A stretch of 64,000 nucleotides of DNA from Bombus terrestris (Eukaryota > Arthropoda > Insecta > Hymenoptera > Apidae), in the NCBI RefSeq assembly GCF_910591885.1, contig NC_063278.1, positions 3,745,501-3,809,500 of the forward strand, read 5' to 3'. The notes below the pieces were generated by a model, which worked only from the letters and a program-made list of their open reading frames with translations, was not told the origin of the DNA and made no database searches. The stretch's first letter is position 1, and each line of letters begins with the position of its first letter. A program made the position numbers and the translations under genes. Positions 1 to 13,739 of this stretch are shown one piece after another.

Positions 1-3000
1 GAAGAGTGGAACGACTTCTGTCAGATTTTGTATTCTTCTTTTCCGGTCTATGACGAATATCGAGACTCTGGCGTTTGATATTGAAATTCATGAAATTTGA
101 AGACGCGCAACTACACGCAACGCAAACACGTAAGAAACAAGAGTTACGGAGAAAACATCTGAAACGGAGTGCTCTCCGCAACATCCAATCGATGACAGAA
201 CTTTCCAGCCAGATTCTGTGTTTTTAATTACATCGACGAAGATACGAAATTTCGCAAATGCACACGATCTGTACGTGTATTATACTAAATAACGAAATAC
301 TTCCACAATACAAGCCAGTTATTCGATTGAGAGAAATCTGCTGTTTACGCGAATAGGATCAGACAGAAAGGAGCAGCCATTCCCTTTTCTCCGTCCGAGA
401 TCGCGCAAAGCGACGAAAAGCAACGTATCCTGAGGCGTTGTGGAACCCAGAGATGCCGTAATTTTGCATGAACCATTCGTTCGTGGTCACGTTTTCATTT
501 ACGTTTGCCCGATGTCCGCCATGCGCGTCGGCTTAATTCCAAAACTCGATCCGCCGCTTTATTACCGCATTTTTTGCGCGTTTTGGGAGAAAGGGCCGTT
601 TCGCCGAGAGAAACGAAAGAGAGAAAAAGAGGGGCGAATAAAGAGAGGACGATGAGGACAGTGGACGTAAGAGGCGCGGCGAAAACGGCCAACAACGGTA
701 GAGGACAATGAGAGGAGGAACAAAAAGGCACAGAGAGAAACAGAGGCGGCACGCAGGATGCATTTAAAGTCGTCTCAACATCCGTTCAGCCTCTCTGTCT
801 CGCTCTTTATCTCTCTCGGCTCTGACAGAGCGGAAAAAGAAGGATTCGTGTTCTTTCTTCGGCATACGAAATCCCGCGTCGTTCATCGCGAGTGTACGTG
901 AAAGAACGCGCGGTCTCGCCCTCCGGCTGGCTTCTTTCGATTATCTCTCCTTTTTTTCGGCTGCGTGACACGCGTGACCGTGGCCAACGCCCGCCATTTT
1001 ATCCACCCGTTCGCCCATTTCGCGGGACATCCTCGTTAACTCGCGCGACTCCGGGCTCAGGTCGCACACGGCTGTTTGTCTTTCGTAAGTTGCTCGCATC
1101 TGCCGTGTTACGCCGAAAACGCGTATCTGCGACTTTCGCTTAAATCCAGCCATCGGTGCCAGGTAGCACGAAAATCGTTTATCTGTATGCATGTTAAACC
1201 GGAAAGCCGTATCTGCGTTGAAACTAAATTAACGAAATGTCGAGTGAGACAGCAGATCGAGGACAAAGAATACGAGAAGGAGGAGAAAAAGAAAGAAACG
1301 GTTGCATCGAATCTGAAGATACGACAGTTCGTATCTCTGACGACGCGTACAAAATCGATGCCGTGTTGTTAAATATTAAAAGTCATTTTTCTCGGAACCA
1401 CCCTTCCCACCCAGATACGCCTGTTTCAATTTGACATGTCAGCATCGTCGTAAGTATCTCGACATCTGCCGCAACTCAAGCAGAAGGTTGACGTTCCTAC
1501 TATGTTTCTACCGTTGTGTCTGAACTACGGATTTCTATTCAAATTTTTGTGAAAATATTTCTAAGGGATAGAACCTGGACAGACGTCTCCTTCATCCCTT
1601 AAAAGTTACGTCGATCGCGCTACTTTGAATGTTTCGCGTATTCTCGCATATTATACGCGTTCTATGCAATTTCGCGTCTTTAAATTTCGCACAAGCGTAG
1701 AAAAATCCGCGGCCCACCGATCATCCAACGAAGAACGTCGACGTCTTTTCTCTTAGATCGTCGAATGAAGACGATAGAAATCGTGTAACGAACGAACTCT
1801 GCCTCCAACCAAATATAATATATTTTTGGCGTGCCAGGCTATTTCAGTAATTAGCTCGTGCAGGCTGTGAAACGCAAAAGGTTGAAAATCACTGGGCTAT
1901 GCGCGTGTCCCGTTAATCTTGCACGATTCAACGTCCACGTTGCGAGATAACAAATTTACGACGTTAACCCCGTCGCCTTTTTCAACCGCCACGCTCCACG
2001 GGCCACGATCTGCCGATGTGCGCGCGACGTCTGGATTTTTCGTCGGGTCTGGCTTTATAGCTACCGGAAGCGGCACGAGAATCGCTGGGAATGCCAGCCA
2101 CGAGATCCGAACGGCTACTTTGTTGCAGAGTTGTGCCTTGTCTTGATGAGATCGAGGAGACGTTAAGTGGTTTAAGCAGGATGTTTAGCAGGGGATGCGC
2201 TCCGCGATATTCCGCTGCAATTTATTCGTTACGAGTTGAAGAAATACTGGACTTAATTTGACGTACGGTTAGTTAATTCAACTTGTTGAGAATTCAACAT
2301 TCGCCATTTCTTTCGACCGATTTACATCCTGCGATTCTGTCTTCTAATATCGTGGCTGTTGGCTGCGAAAGAGAATTCCAGTATAATACTTTTGTTGTTA
2401 TCTTTGTCCATCTCGATTTTAGGATTTCGGGTAATTCGAAGAAATCGACGTATCCATAATATCGTGACGTAATGATTTTATTTTCCCAATTTAAGAAGAG
2501 AATTGTCCGAACGAATGGCATATTCGATTTATCGTTGTTCGACAGATTTATTCGTATCTTAATTGTTAACAGTCTCTTTTGCGAAACTAATTTAACGTCA
2601 GAGTATCTTGTAAGGTTACCTCTCTTTGAGCGATTACATTCCTGAAAATTATATTCCGTAGTTTGTATATAATTAATTACTAAAATTTGCATTGATGTGT
2701 TTAAGTCGTGCGAGCTAATAGAATGCACGTTCGTGACGTTCTTATATCCGACACGATAATAATATGTTTTTATTGGAGAATATTCTTAAAGATTATGGTG
2801 ATCATCTAATGATATATAGTTGAAATTTACGGCAAAAGGGTTGTACAGGTTCAAGCTGTTATTAGACTTGACTTTACGCTGTAATTTATCAGCTATCTCT
2901 TAACCTTCCAGTATTTCTCCTTTACGCGTTCACGTGAGATTTCGTACAGTCAATTATTCTTGATCGATCGTGCCCATATTTGACAGTACGTAACTAATAA

Positions 3001-4888
3001 TAATTAGTAAAAACGATACCGACAAGAAAATAAACTCTGTGTCTCCTACTATGCGAATATTTAACTTAAACAAATGGCACATGAAATGTGCTTAATGGCA
3101 CCATCGTGTGCCCTGAGATATCGTCTCATTTTAAGTTAAATACGCCGACGTCGTGCAGAAGAAATCATAGTTCACCGCATCAAGAAGTTCACCGTACGAT
3201 CTTTCGCCAACTGAACTACGTTAACCGCATAACAGCAAGCATCGGTGCAATTTGCATAATCGCAAATTTTGCGATTCTATAGACCTTTGCAATTCTCCTT
3301 CGGCTATAACATTGATAAAACATTGGCCACGTACAAACCGCTTTCAACCGAATCGTACAACGAAAGGTTACACAACAAGTAACAGAACATGCGGGGCTCG
3401 TTTGGGGAGCTGATCGTACACCTAAAAACGATGACAAATCCTCATACGAACATATGTTCCATCCGCCTTCGTTCAGACACGAGGAATTTTATGTAAACGG
3501 AGCAAACGTCGAAACACGAAGGTTCAGGATAGAAGAGGCTCTTCGAGAAATTCGGGAAACACCAGAAACCATAGAGAACTGGATCTACGGCAAGACGTCT
3601 ACGGACTTGCCTCGACACGGAAGCTGATTATTCCGAGCATTCTCCGTAAAGGCAATTAAATGACAGAAAATTCGTTGTATCTCGTAGACGAAGACGGATA
3701 AAAGAAACAATTAAACGCGGGACTTTTTCCACTGTTTCTAGCTCGCCAAGTGCAAAGTGCCATGGAACCATGGTAATAGCAATAAGGTCTCAAAATTTGC
3801 TACGATCGTATCTGAAAAATAACGTCCCAAACACCTCAAGCAACCACTTTCCACTTTTCTTTCGGTTCTCGTTAACGTCCATCAAATTTTACAGAATCTT
3901 GCTCCGAATCACCTGTCCGAACGGTGAAATTCCAGTTTCACCGCGCGTCTACCGCGTTCCATGGGTTTCGCAAGCGACAGGGGAAACCGAGGGTGGTCGA
4001 AAAATCCGGCACCATTTGCTAATAATCCAAGTAACAGGTAGGATGACGCGGTGAACCGAGCAGGAAACAGCGGGGAAAGACGGCGAGCCGTTTGATAGCT
4101 GCATTAAATTCATATTAAGGCCGCCGTTCCGATCTAAACTCGACGACTTATTTCTCGATGAGAAGCAGCGGTTTCGCGAATAGGCAACGTTCAACGCGTG
4201 TTCAACAGGCAGTGCGCGAGTTCCTACGATCGTATCGATCATGCAAATTTTTGAATCAGAGCAAATCGACGTAACAAGTGTCACAAGCCTGTTTATACTT
4301 ATTTCGCTCGATCGTTCGTGCAGGCCTTGAACGCGACTTTTTCATTTTTTTACCCGATTGGTTTCCCGAGGGAAGGATAAAAATGAATAAAAACACGTAA
4401 AAATCCGACGTCCAAGCACGATGTTAATGTATTCGCGTCAAGCGAAGTGACGTGAATTACTTATTTGCTCGAATTACTGTCGTGCGGTTATTATATCTTA
4501 TAATATTGTAGCAAAGATAATGAATATCATAAATAATTTGCACGCGTGATTAATAATACGCTATGTTTGGTCGGTCGAGTGATTGGAAAGAAAGTCGAAG
4601 TTTCAGATAGCACGGACACATAGATATTCCGAGTAAACTTGGAAAAACTTGTCGTACGGTTTTGCTAAACATATATACAGCAAATAGATGTTTCGTTTTG
4701 TTAAAAAGTACGAGGAAAGTTACGCGATTAATGGAAACGTGAATCAGGAACGTAAGGCGTAATGGGTGTTCTCTTTTAGAGCTCGATTTATACATTTTTC
4801 ATGAAACGAGCGAACTTCATGCATAAATTAGTTATAGGTAAAAAGAAAAAGGTGGGGGAATGAGACACACCCTAGTAGAATCATTTTA
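1..4888. other. non-coding stretch, no gene recognised
   Basis: I see no supportable gene here. Open frames overlap on both strands and read as low-complexity basic or serine-rich peptides, especially in the CpG-rich patch around 360-1150. The longest frame (minus strand, 2294-2728) opens with GTG, lacks splice-like borders and resembles no family I know. The only structured item noticed is the short perfect palindrome at 3258-3276. Confidence 0.6.
3258..3276. repeat. short perfect palindrome
   Basis: Two 9-base arms (AATCGCAAA and TTTGCGATT) surround a single central T. The symmetry is perfect. It could be a dimeric protein-binding site or chance; nothing around it decides which. Confidence 0.5.
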
Positions 4889-5074
4889 ATGGGTTCAAAA
4901 TATTTTACGCGTGTCTCTATGGTTTTGTACAAGTGGCGAACGAATAAAATGAAATTAGGATTCAGGAAAACATGTTGCTGTTCTCGGGCAAGGATATTTC
5001 TAATAGGAGCAAGTTGCGTAATTTTTTTACTCGCATTTATTGTATTATCTTCTCACGTGCGTGAATTTCATTAA
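4889..5074 (+). CDS. hypothetical 61-residue ORF, membrane-anchor-like
   Basis: This is a short ATG-to-TAA frame with no recognised family. Its first 35 residues are basic and carry a Cys-Cys-Cys run. They are followed by one strongly hydrophobic segment of about 20 residues (near residues 36-56) and a short tail. That is the arrangement of a type II membrane anchor, as found at the start of Golgi glycosyltransferases, with the tail on the lumenal side. An internal ATG at 4949 would give a shorter version with the same anchor. If this is a first coding exon, the splice donor would have to lie in the last codons; the GTGCGT and GTGAAT there are weak donors. The surrounding DNA is AT-rich and non-coding. 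A chance ORF is quite possible. Confidence 0.2.
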   Translation: MGSKYFTRVSMVLYKWRTNKMKLGFRKTCCCSRARIFLIGASCVIFLLAFIVLSSHVREFH

Positions 5075-6360
5075 TTTATAATGTAGCCTACGATCCCAAC
5101 ATCGTTGCATTATGCATTCAGATTGACAACCCGATATGCACGATGCTTCCGGTTTTCACGGACAAACTTTAAAAATACGAAGGAATATTCAAAACGAGAA
5201 AATTGATACGCGCAGCAATAATTTTGCTTTTAAAACGCAGTTAACCGGCAATTAAGGGTGTAAGAATAATCGATATTACATTAATTATCGACCAGTAATT
5301 ACAAATTTGCAAGTGGGTGACGATAATATTTACGGCATCGTCGAGATACGCGTTCATATTTACACGAAAAATCTCTTATTTCAATTTTTACAACGCGTCC
5401 TTCTCAGGACACGTCGCAGTTATCGGTCGAAATAGCTTCGTATAAATATGTCGCGATACGGATTATTTCGTAAAAGACGCTGATCGACCGATTGAATTCA
5501 CGACGTTGGTCGTCGTAAGCCGTCGTCGTCAGGCTCGTTACTTACGTAAGACCAGAGAGTATTCCCGGTGTAACGGAATGCAGAGACACCGGCGTGCATC
5601 TCTTTCTCTTTCTGTCTGTTGAGCGAGAGAGAGAGCAGGACAGTGGATGGACGCGGTTGAATTCTAAGTTCAATCACGGTGCATTGAATAACGAGTTACG
5701 TCATGGGACCGGCTCTCCCACATGCTGGACCGACTCGCCAATATTTATCTTAATTAAACGTTGCGTTGAACGGTGTTTTTTTTTTTTATCACAAAACAAG
5801 AGGAGATTGCCACTTTCCGCAATGGAATCGCGTGACACCGGTCGTGCACGCGTTCGTTAATGAAAAAGTCATTAAGGCACGGACATCGTTAATTAAAATC
5901 GTCGTTTATCCGTCTTTTCCTTTTCTGTTATTCGGCGTAGCGAGAATTCCGTGGCTTTAAATTTATATCCAGTTTCGTTGTTGCAAATTAATGACCGAAA
6001 CGTTGACAATTTTCCGGTCCACGAGACTTATTTTATCTTAATCGTTTTAAAGAAAAATCGTGCATCGTCGACGATCGAACGTAGCAACGAACGTGTAGAA
6101 TTACGCGCGATGTTTACGCGCTCCTCCCGCCCTCTCCAAGCTGATCGATCGATATGGTTGTAAAATTATCGAAAACAAATAACGGTCTGCGGCGAACTTT
6201 GGTGCAAGTTCGCGTCTGAGAAACCGGTACTTATCTCTCGATATTATACAGCGGCGTGTACCGTTGCGTAACGATCGTTTCAGATGTGTAGACCGCCTGC
6301 CATTTATAAATTTTCCGCACGCTTATGCAATAACCATGGCCGGACGGTGCACACGCGCTA

Positions 6361-6390
6361 AACCCCGTGAAACCTCGTGAAACCCCGTGA
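6361..6390 (+). repeat. tandem 10-bp repeat, three units
   Basis: Three adjacent units of AACCCCGTGA occur, the middle one with a single C-to-T change. It is a minisatellite-like micro-duplication with no evident function. Confidence 0.7.
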
Positions 6391-6922
6391 CCAGTTTAGT
6401 TTCCCTCGACGACGAATTTTCGTGCCACGGCGTGTCAAATGTCGAGAGATCATGGAACACGAAGCTCGCAGCTCGGCCGACCAACGTAGCGATTAATAGT
6501 TGCCGACGATGGTATAGAATACGTGCACCTGGTGAGCTCGATTATAAATTGGTATCGTGAGACGAGGTTAGTCGTGAGTCGTGATCGATAAACTGAAAGA
6601 CTCTTCATTTTCGTCTCTTTTCCTTTTCGCAACGAGAAAGTCTATTAGTCGTAGATTGATTTAACGAAACGAGGATGTGGGTCGATCAGTTTTATTCCAT
6701 GATATTTTCCGTTTTATCCAGTGGATATTTTTCGTTCTTTCATTTCGACAGAGAAATCTGATAGTGGTTTGCGATCTTAATAGCATCTGCTCTTATATCG
6801 TGCAAGTCGTTTGGATCTACATACTTTTTATAAAAATCAATCGTTTTTTAACAGAATTCTCACCTCGTAGGTTTTATTCTTTACAAGGTTTGTTGCAAAA
6901 ACGTTTGGACGATGTTTACGTA

Positions 6923-7001
6923 GCAGCATGGAACCAGTCGCGCATTTTTCTAATCGATAACGATTATTCCGACTCATAAATAATCCGGAGAATAAACCGA
7001 C
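6923..7001 (+). repeat. dispersed repeat, copy 1 of 2
   Basis: This roughly 80-base block recurs at 8062-8141 in the same orientation. Shared landmarks in order are GGAACCAGTC, CGCATTTTT, AATCGATA, CGATTATT, GACTC, AATAATCC and GAGAATAAACCGAC. Differences are scattered substitutions and short indels, and similarity ends abruptly on both sides. That fits two relics of one mobile element or a segmental duplication about 1.1 kb apart. No terminal inverted repeats or target duplications could be defined. Confidence 0.7.
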
Positions 7002-8061
7002 ATGTTAACATAACTTATCCACGAATCGTTAAAAATACAGAAACCATACAACTTTATCGTTTCGTTAGCTATACCTGTTCCGTGTCATCAGACTGGTTAA
7101 AAAATATCACCAATACGATCATCATAATCGCGTGTTTTGCTACCTAATAATAATAACAACAGCGCCAATAAATTTCAAAATGTCTCGTACAATATATTCA
7201 CGATAGAACGTGCACAAGCGTTTCGATACTTTCGTAGACGACTGTATATCGAACACCGACACCACGATCCATCCTCTACGTGTATTTTCACCTCGACGAC
7301 GTTCCTTTGACTCGAACACGTTACGAGATACAAACTCACCGGATTACGAGCTTACATTGTATACCTGTTCGTTATTTCGTGCGAGCAGTCCTTTAGTCCA
7401 CGCGCTCCTTATTCATTTCCGCTGCGCGGCCACAAGTATACACGAGCTCGCATGTGCGGCCGTCTCGCATTTTCCTCGGCTATCTATTTAGTGTTCACCA
7501 CGGCATGGAAAGTATTTCATGCCGAAACAGGTCGCGAGTAACATTATCAGACTGGAAACCCGTTCGACGAAATTTTCGCCCGACCGCTGATCGAACCACG
7601 TTGGAGCTGGCCCGAATCGCGTTCAAACATTCCTCAAATTAATTCCTACTGATACCGCGTGTCTTTCGAGACGAATGCTTCGATTGCGTAAACGAGTGGA
7701 AAGGGAACATTGAACTCGCAGGATATCAAAAAGATATTAGAGGAAATATCGATAAACGCGAATGTTGGATACAAACGAACGTCGTTGATTATTTATTCAT
7801 GAGGGTTATTTATTAATCGTTTCGAGCAGAAGGAATAAAATGTGGAAATACGAGTGGAGGAGTAAAATTAATATTTGCTGTTATATCGTGGTAGAGTTTT
7901 ATTAAAAAACGATATGATGTTAATAAATAGGAAATGGATAATTCTATAGGATCGTAGATATACGTAACACGCTTTGTTTATATGTTTATGTGGTTTAGAA
8001 AATTTATATATAATATGCTTCGCAGAAATTTTCTGTAGCATCGATCGATTACATTTTAAAG

Positions 8062-8141
8062 GCAGCGTGGAACCAGTCACGCATTTTTAATCGATAGCAA
8101 CGATTATTCTGACTCGTGAATAATCCAGAGAATAAACCGAC
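8062..8141 (+). repeat. dispersed repeat, copy 2 of 2
   Basis: This is the second copy of the block at 6923-7001, same orientation, with scattered substitutions (for example CGCGCATT against CACGCATT). The flanks are unrelated between the two copies, so the repeat is discrete and not part of a longer duplication. Confidence 0.7.
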
Positions 8142-8629
8142 GGGAAAATATAATAGAAAATTTGTTAATTTACTACGAATTTACGAAAGATTCAAGTCGA
8201 TGAAATTTCTGGAATTGCGAAATGAACGCGAAACGTTTCGAAGTTAGAGGAAGAAGTTAAGAACAAATTCTAATAAAACTTTGCAAAGAAAGTTTTTTCA
8301 AACTTATCTCGCGTACCGCGGAACCTAACGTACCTAGATAATCGCTCGAACCATTAAAAGCTCCATATAAGTAAAAATAACTTCGACTTCTTGCGCAAAT
8401 TCTTCCACTTCCTGCACTTCAACTCCATCGTTCGAAACTTCAGCTATGGTTCAACGCAATTTTTCTCAACCATACCGCAACCCAATTTACGCCAATTTAA
8501 CAGCGACGTGCAGACGTCCAATGACCCAGAGGCAACGATATATTACAATTAAATACTCTGTTCGTCACCGCGTGCGCCGCTATTAAATATCGTCGTTTCA
8601 TTAATCTTTGGCTATCGGTTCTTTCCTGT

Positions 8630-8892
8630 TTAAAATTCGAGAACCCAAAGATCTCGAATAAAAATTTCAAACAACGTCCGATTACGTAACTTCTCCAAGC
8701 TATTGCATAATCCTAAAGACATTAGTCGCTCTTCGATGGATTTAATCGCAGCATGTTTCATTTCAAATATCGAATCTGTGTATCGTCCGATCGAAAAAGA
8801 TGTCCATTCGCCATAGCTAAAATTCAAACTTGTCAAATTAATTCCACGTATTCCTTTTACAATCTCCAGATGGAGACGAAGGAAATAAAATT
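8630..8892 (-). CDS. candidate terminal exon, function unknown
   Basis: On the minus strand a pyrimidine-rich tract (TTTGCTTACTTTTTAATAG) ends in AG just before 8892. An open frame then runs 87 codons to a TAA at 8630. The frame stays open upstream of the putative acceptor as well, to about 9007. The peptide has a normal amino-acid mix: a basic amphipathic start, a Trp- and Tyr-containing middle, a charged stretch (…SIEERLMSLG…) and an aromatic end. I recognise no domain. No clear AATAAA follows the stop. A frame this long is not rare by chance in the window, so the splice border is the main support. It could be the last coding exon of a minus-strand gene entering from higher coordinates, or noise. 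Confidence 0.22.
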
Positions 8893-11800
8893 CTATTAAA
8901 AAGTAAGCAAACGTCCGAGCGTTTCCAAGCCGCATCGTGCGTGCCCAGGAATCAACCGGATTCCTCTTGATCGTCGTTGAAATTACGACGTTCTCCGACC
9001 GTGGCAAAACAGAAATTCATATTTTACACGGTGGCACGTTAATCCTGCGGCGTCGATTCCCGGCAAATCGAAACGAGGATATTCCCGACGGCTGGCGGCG
9101 CGCGAACTTAGTCGATCGCCCATCGAGGAACATTCCAGTTGCCGAGGTTTCCGACAATTACGTACAGCGCCAACGATACAACTGGCTTACGCTTGCGTAT
9201 CACGGCGCTCTTCCATGTCCTCGCATTAGCCGTGACTACAATTATGCCGCTTCGTAACGGTATCTTCATTTTCTCAGATGTCTTTCGCGGTGCATCCATC
9301 GCGCGCTACACCTACTTTACATTCCCCGACGTCCGCGAGCTGCGTTTCTACCGATTTCTACCCGTCATTTCCTTAAGCGTCCTTTCGTCCACCTTTCAGA
9401 CCGCCATCCATCCATGTTTCAGCCATTCTGCCACGAGATAGTCTCTGTAGGAAGTAATATTGGATTGCCAACTAAGCGATTGCGAGTTTTGTCATTGGAT
9501 GGTAATCACCTAGTTGCCAATCCGATAATTTCGAGCGAGTTTCGAGCCTCAAATGGAATCTTTGGATCGTCGAATTTAGTTGTCCAATAGATTTTCAACG
9601 TTAACCGCTTGTAAACGACGATTATCGATATTACATCATTTTATGCACGGCAGCTAAGGTTTTACGGTTAAACTTGGGACGTATGTAATCAATTTGATAT
9701 TTACACTCTCGCGGAAAATTGTAATATTCAGAGATACGCGGAGTTTACACTTCTTTGCGCGAGAACATAAAATATCCAAAGTAAGATACTCGTGGTATTC
9801 AAAGCGTGAAATAATTCGCATAAAAATCCGTGGTCATTCGAGGTATCTAACGTATCTTGTTGCATCTATAATTTCAAAAGTTCGAACTGAAAATTTCTCC
9901 TCAAGATATCCATCGCGTTAGTCAAAATCTACATAATTCTCTGCTTAATGGCTCGGTCCGAGATTAATTGTGCGTCAATGCGGAGCTGCAAGGAAATCGT
10001 CGAGCGCCGTGGAATCATGAAAATGTATTATACGAAGAAAGCGCGATAACGACTTGCAACATGTTTATAGCCACACGTTAGAATTGCCTTTAGTAACACA
10101 CTGGAGAAGACCAAATTAACAGATAACGATCTGACTTTCGTGACAGATTCGATATTCGCGTATCGACGACTTCTTTTTCTTCATTTCTCATCTTTTAACC
10201 AGCCTTTCTTATTCCACCCGAGTGTTCCCAAGCTAAAAGCAGGTGGGCAATTAAGGAGCGTAAAACTGTGTGGCTGGAAAGCGTTTCTTTCACCGAGAAA
10301 CCACGAAGCTTCAAACATTGTAGAAGTCTTCGTAATTGATGGTATCGTGTTCGCGTTCGTTAACGATTTCTTCTTTGGATAATTGCGCGGCTACCTGGAG
10401 CTTCGGAAACTCTTTAAATTATAGTGATTACGTAAACGCGTGTATCACGTGGAAAGATGGATGGAAAGAATATACATCTCGATGATTTTTCAGAAAAATT
10501 GAAATTTTATATTTCTGTAGAGAAATTAAGTGTTTTAACCGGCGACTAACGAGCAACGTTCGATGCGTTAGACGTTCTTCCTCGTCTTCCTTTTTCGTTT
10601 CGTCTTGTGTGTTTGCTATCCTCGCGTGTCAAGCTGAAAGCTAACGCACGATTACACCGTTCAACGTGGAAGACCGCGCCTTCGCAGTTTTTTCTTCGGA
10701 TGGGAAATGTAGGAAGTTTCCAACTGTGACTTTCTTTCTCTTTGGTACAGTCGATTTGGTGTTGCAACTGCACGGAAAATTTTGATAGCAAAATCGATCA
10801 CGATGTTCCGTACAAGTATCAGTTTTCTTGCTTGTCGAATAAAATCCAACACGCTTAACGTCGTTTCGATTTTATCGTAATTTTCTAAGACGAGATCTCC
10901 TATTGTTAGATTACTCAATTTTTACGGCATTCGCTTTCATTTAATATTCCATTTTATACACTGCGAGATATTTAATTTAATTCCGTAAAATTGAATAATT
11001 TCATTCCAAACTAGCCCAAATAGTCGTCAATTGTCCACCGAGCGATTCGATAAGAGCAACTGATGGTTAAAATCGACTTTAAAAGAAAGCAAGTTACTTG
11101 TATCGATAAATTGGCAAAGAAACGAAAAGTTGGCGCTAAATCTCGAGAGTAGAGCGTACAATTGACATACGCGTAATTAGCAAAGTAACTTTCTACAACG
11201 GGGCTGATTCTTCTCGTCCGGTTTCGTTGCAGGCAGCCGCCTAATTAAAGAGTTTGACGAATAAAAGCGTGACAAGAAAGTATCTCGTCCAATGAATAAA
11301 TTCGCGTGTCGAAAATAAGATATTTTTCACCGAAAAGCCCGTGGCATCTTTCAAGTTTGTTGCACCCGACAGCCAATTAACCAAATCAAATACAATATAA
11401 CCGGTGATAACTTCGCGACGAGCTAATTACGCGTCAACGTCAAACCGTGAAAGGTCTGCAACTCTACACAGGTAAGCTGTTAGCCGCCGACACGTTATCG
11501 AAACAGGTGCAACTTCTGAAATGGAATTCGATTATCCGTTCGTTTTACGTTCAACCGATTAAGCCGTTTCATCGAGTGGCGCAAAGGGTGGGGATTAAAA
11601 GACTCTTCGTGGAACTGATTTCGTACAACCTGACGATTGACTATACGTTTGATCGATTCATTAAAAATCGAGCCGTGAAACAGACGTATAATATCGTTAA
11701 GAAAAACACCAGCGAAGCAACGACTGGTTATCAGATTGCGTGGTCGTCAGATTACGGATAAACTATAGGATCAAAAGTCAGAGGTACAAAGTGGATTTTT

Positions 11801-13739
11801 GTGATTCAAAGAGAAATATATCGCAGTTTATCGCGCAGTACAATTTCGTCGAGTGTCGTATAATTTATGATTTAAATCGAGGAAGGAATAGTAGCGAAAC
11901 AAATAATACTGGAAAATTCGTGAAATTCATTTTCTTTCATAAACGCGAATCTAATAAAATTCTAACAATGTAAATTGACCAAAGAAAGATCGCGAATGAA
12001 ATATTGCGTTAACGTGACTTTGGCTGACATTCATCCTAACGAGTTCGGAACATCCTTCTAATTGGGTGATCTTTGCACAACGTTCAAGACAAATAAGGAT
12101 AAAGTGAAACTCTATCCAAGCATAAAAAGATTCAACTTTCCATCTCCCATTGCTTTTTCTTTTCGCTCTCTTCAAAATCTGAAGATCAAGTTGAGAACCA
12201 ACAGCGTTTACAAAGTTCCTGAGGCTGCAACACAGGGTATATCGATACGTCGATAATTGCGAGTAGTGGTATCGACGATGATGTAAGAGTTCCGTGTTCC
12301 CGCGGCGTGTATGGAGGTAGCTATGCACAGCACATTCTACGCGTATTACACTTTTGCACGTTCAACACGTGTGCGCGCACGTGTACGTGTATCCGTTTGC
12401 TCATAATCCAATGTGAACGATATACGTCGAATCTGGATGTCGATCTACAGCATTGATACAAGCAGATCCGATAAATCCCATAAATCTACGATACCTGCCG
12501 TTCAGCTCGACGTCCTTGCGGCTCTGGCCACTCGTAATATCGTTGACTTCCATGGGGCTCGACGTACACCCACCGGTAGATTCGATTTACATCGAGCTTA
12601 CACGATGAAAATGTGTTCGCGATAAGCTGGCCACACCAGCTACGTTGCAGCTATGATGGAAAGCTTTCGCTTCGAGGTAACGCAAAGAATTTCCTTTTCA
12701 TATAAATTACTCGGCTATCGATCTCCTATGCATTTCTGAGAAATTTGGAGACGCTAACAGGCGAAAGTATAAAGAATATTCAAGTTGGAGCGATTATTGT
12801 AACATTTAACGAACGAAGCGGATCTTCGTGTAGGTGGCGTTTCGCAAAATAGAACTTGCTATATATGATATAAACTGCTATACTTTGGATATTATGCATA
12901 TTTTTCTATACTATTTTATATTTTTACATCCTCAAATTTCCCATGGACGCACAAAATTTCCACGGTCTAATCGTAAGGTAAGGTAGATAACTGATGAAAA
13001 TTGCAAGTTTAAGTCTGAATCGGAACGGGTTAAAGAGACCAGAGTTACCGGTTAAGAGACTTTCGTGCACGCTCTGTATATGCTCGTTAAAGAGTCAAAG
13101 AACAAAGAAAGCGAAGGTGATGGTCGTTTTTAATTTCGTTTTAGTCTCGTTGGTCGCCATTATTCGCGCGACCCTGCCCTTGAAACGGGTTTGCAACCAC
13201 GGGTTTCAGCAACAGCCACCGCTCGCGATTGAGTAACCGCTTAGCGGTACAATCTATCCTTCGTGCGTTTCGATTTTTCGCTCGGTCTAAAAATAATTTC
13301 CGCGTTGGTGCCTACCCTCGGCAGTGGTCGCAACTCGAAATGTCCAGAGCTCGATCAGCCGAACGATCGACAGTTCTGTTTTCTTACTTTCTATTGCGAT
13401 TTATCTTGGGCCGCTTGACAGTCAGGTTCCGAGTCTGATACTTCCTCGACGACTAGCGACCTAATGGAAACGGAGAAACGAGACTGTCCTTGTTCCAAGA
13501 GAATCTTAAAGTCGAAATTGGTAATTTCACAGCTGTTAAGAGTGTCAGAGGCGACCCGCTTTGTTTTTTCTTCGCAGCAATTATTCAACGAAGCAACGAT
13601 TGCATTAAAGTTGGAATAGCCATTTAAATTATTCCAACAGCTTTTAAAATGTAAAGTAATTTTGCAATTCTGAAAGATTGGGAACGCAGATTAGAGGATG
13701 CAGGCGAGAAATATGATTGGAGCATACGTACATATGTAA
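8893..13739. other. non-coding stretch with one MITE
   Basis: Apart from the mariner-type MITE at 9460-9525, no supportable gene was seen. Frames at 9139-9441, 11447-11761 and 11951-12328 are open but lack recognisable motifs. A plus-strand site CACAG/GTAAGC at about 11472 is a textbook donor sequence but has no convincing coding exon before it. A short ORF at 13120-13236 has a hydrophobic start and is discussed under findings. Confidence 0.5.
9460..9525. mobile_element. mariner-type MITE, deleted copy
   Basis: The left end reads TTGGATTGCCAACTAAGCGA and the right end is its approximate reverse complement (TAGTTGCCAATCC). A TA dinucleotide lies immediately outside both ends, the target duplication of the Tc1/mariner superfamily. 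The copy is 66 bases long and lacks part of the right inverted repeat compared with the 81-base copies at 20489 and 48018. It has no coding capacity, so it would have depended on a transposase from elsewhere. Confidence 0.8.

Larger units (their letters stand above)
5075..8629. other. non-coding stretch with minor repeats
   Basis: No supportable gene was seen. It contains a triplicated 10-mer at 6361-6390 and two copies of an 80-base repeat at 6923-7001 and 8062-8141. Several reading frames here stay open for 60-100 codons but lack start context, splice borders or recognisable motifs. Confidence 0.55.

Noticed and set aside
2294..2728. 144-codon minus-strand frame
   Set aside because: Starts with GTG, has no splice-like borders or recognisable motif, and its length is within what chance gives in 64 kb of six-frame sequence.
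3216..3437. Minus-strand frame rich in Cys and Arg, considered as a zinc-finger remnant
   Set aside because: Cysteine spacing does not fit any zinc-finger pattern and histidines are missing.
11447..11761. 104-codon plus-strand frame thought briefly to resemble an Mpv17-type membrane protein
   Set aside because: The Mpv17 signature residues are absent. The frame begins with GTG and contains a consensus donor near its start that would end it.
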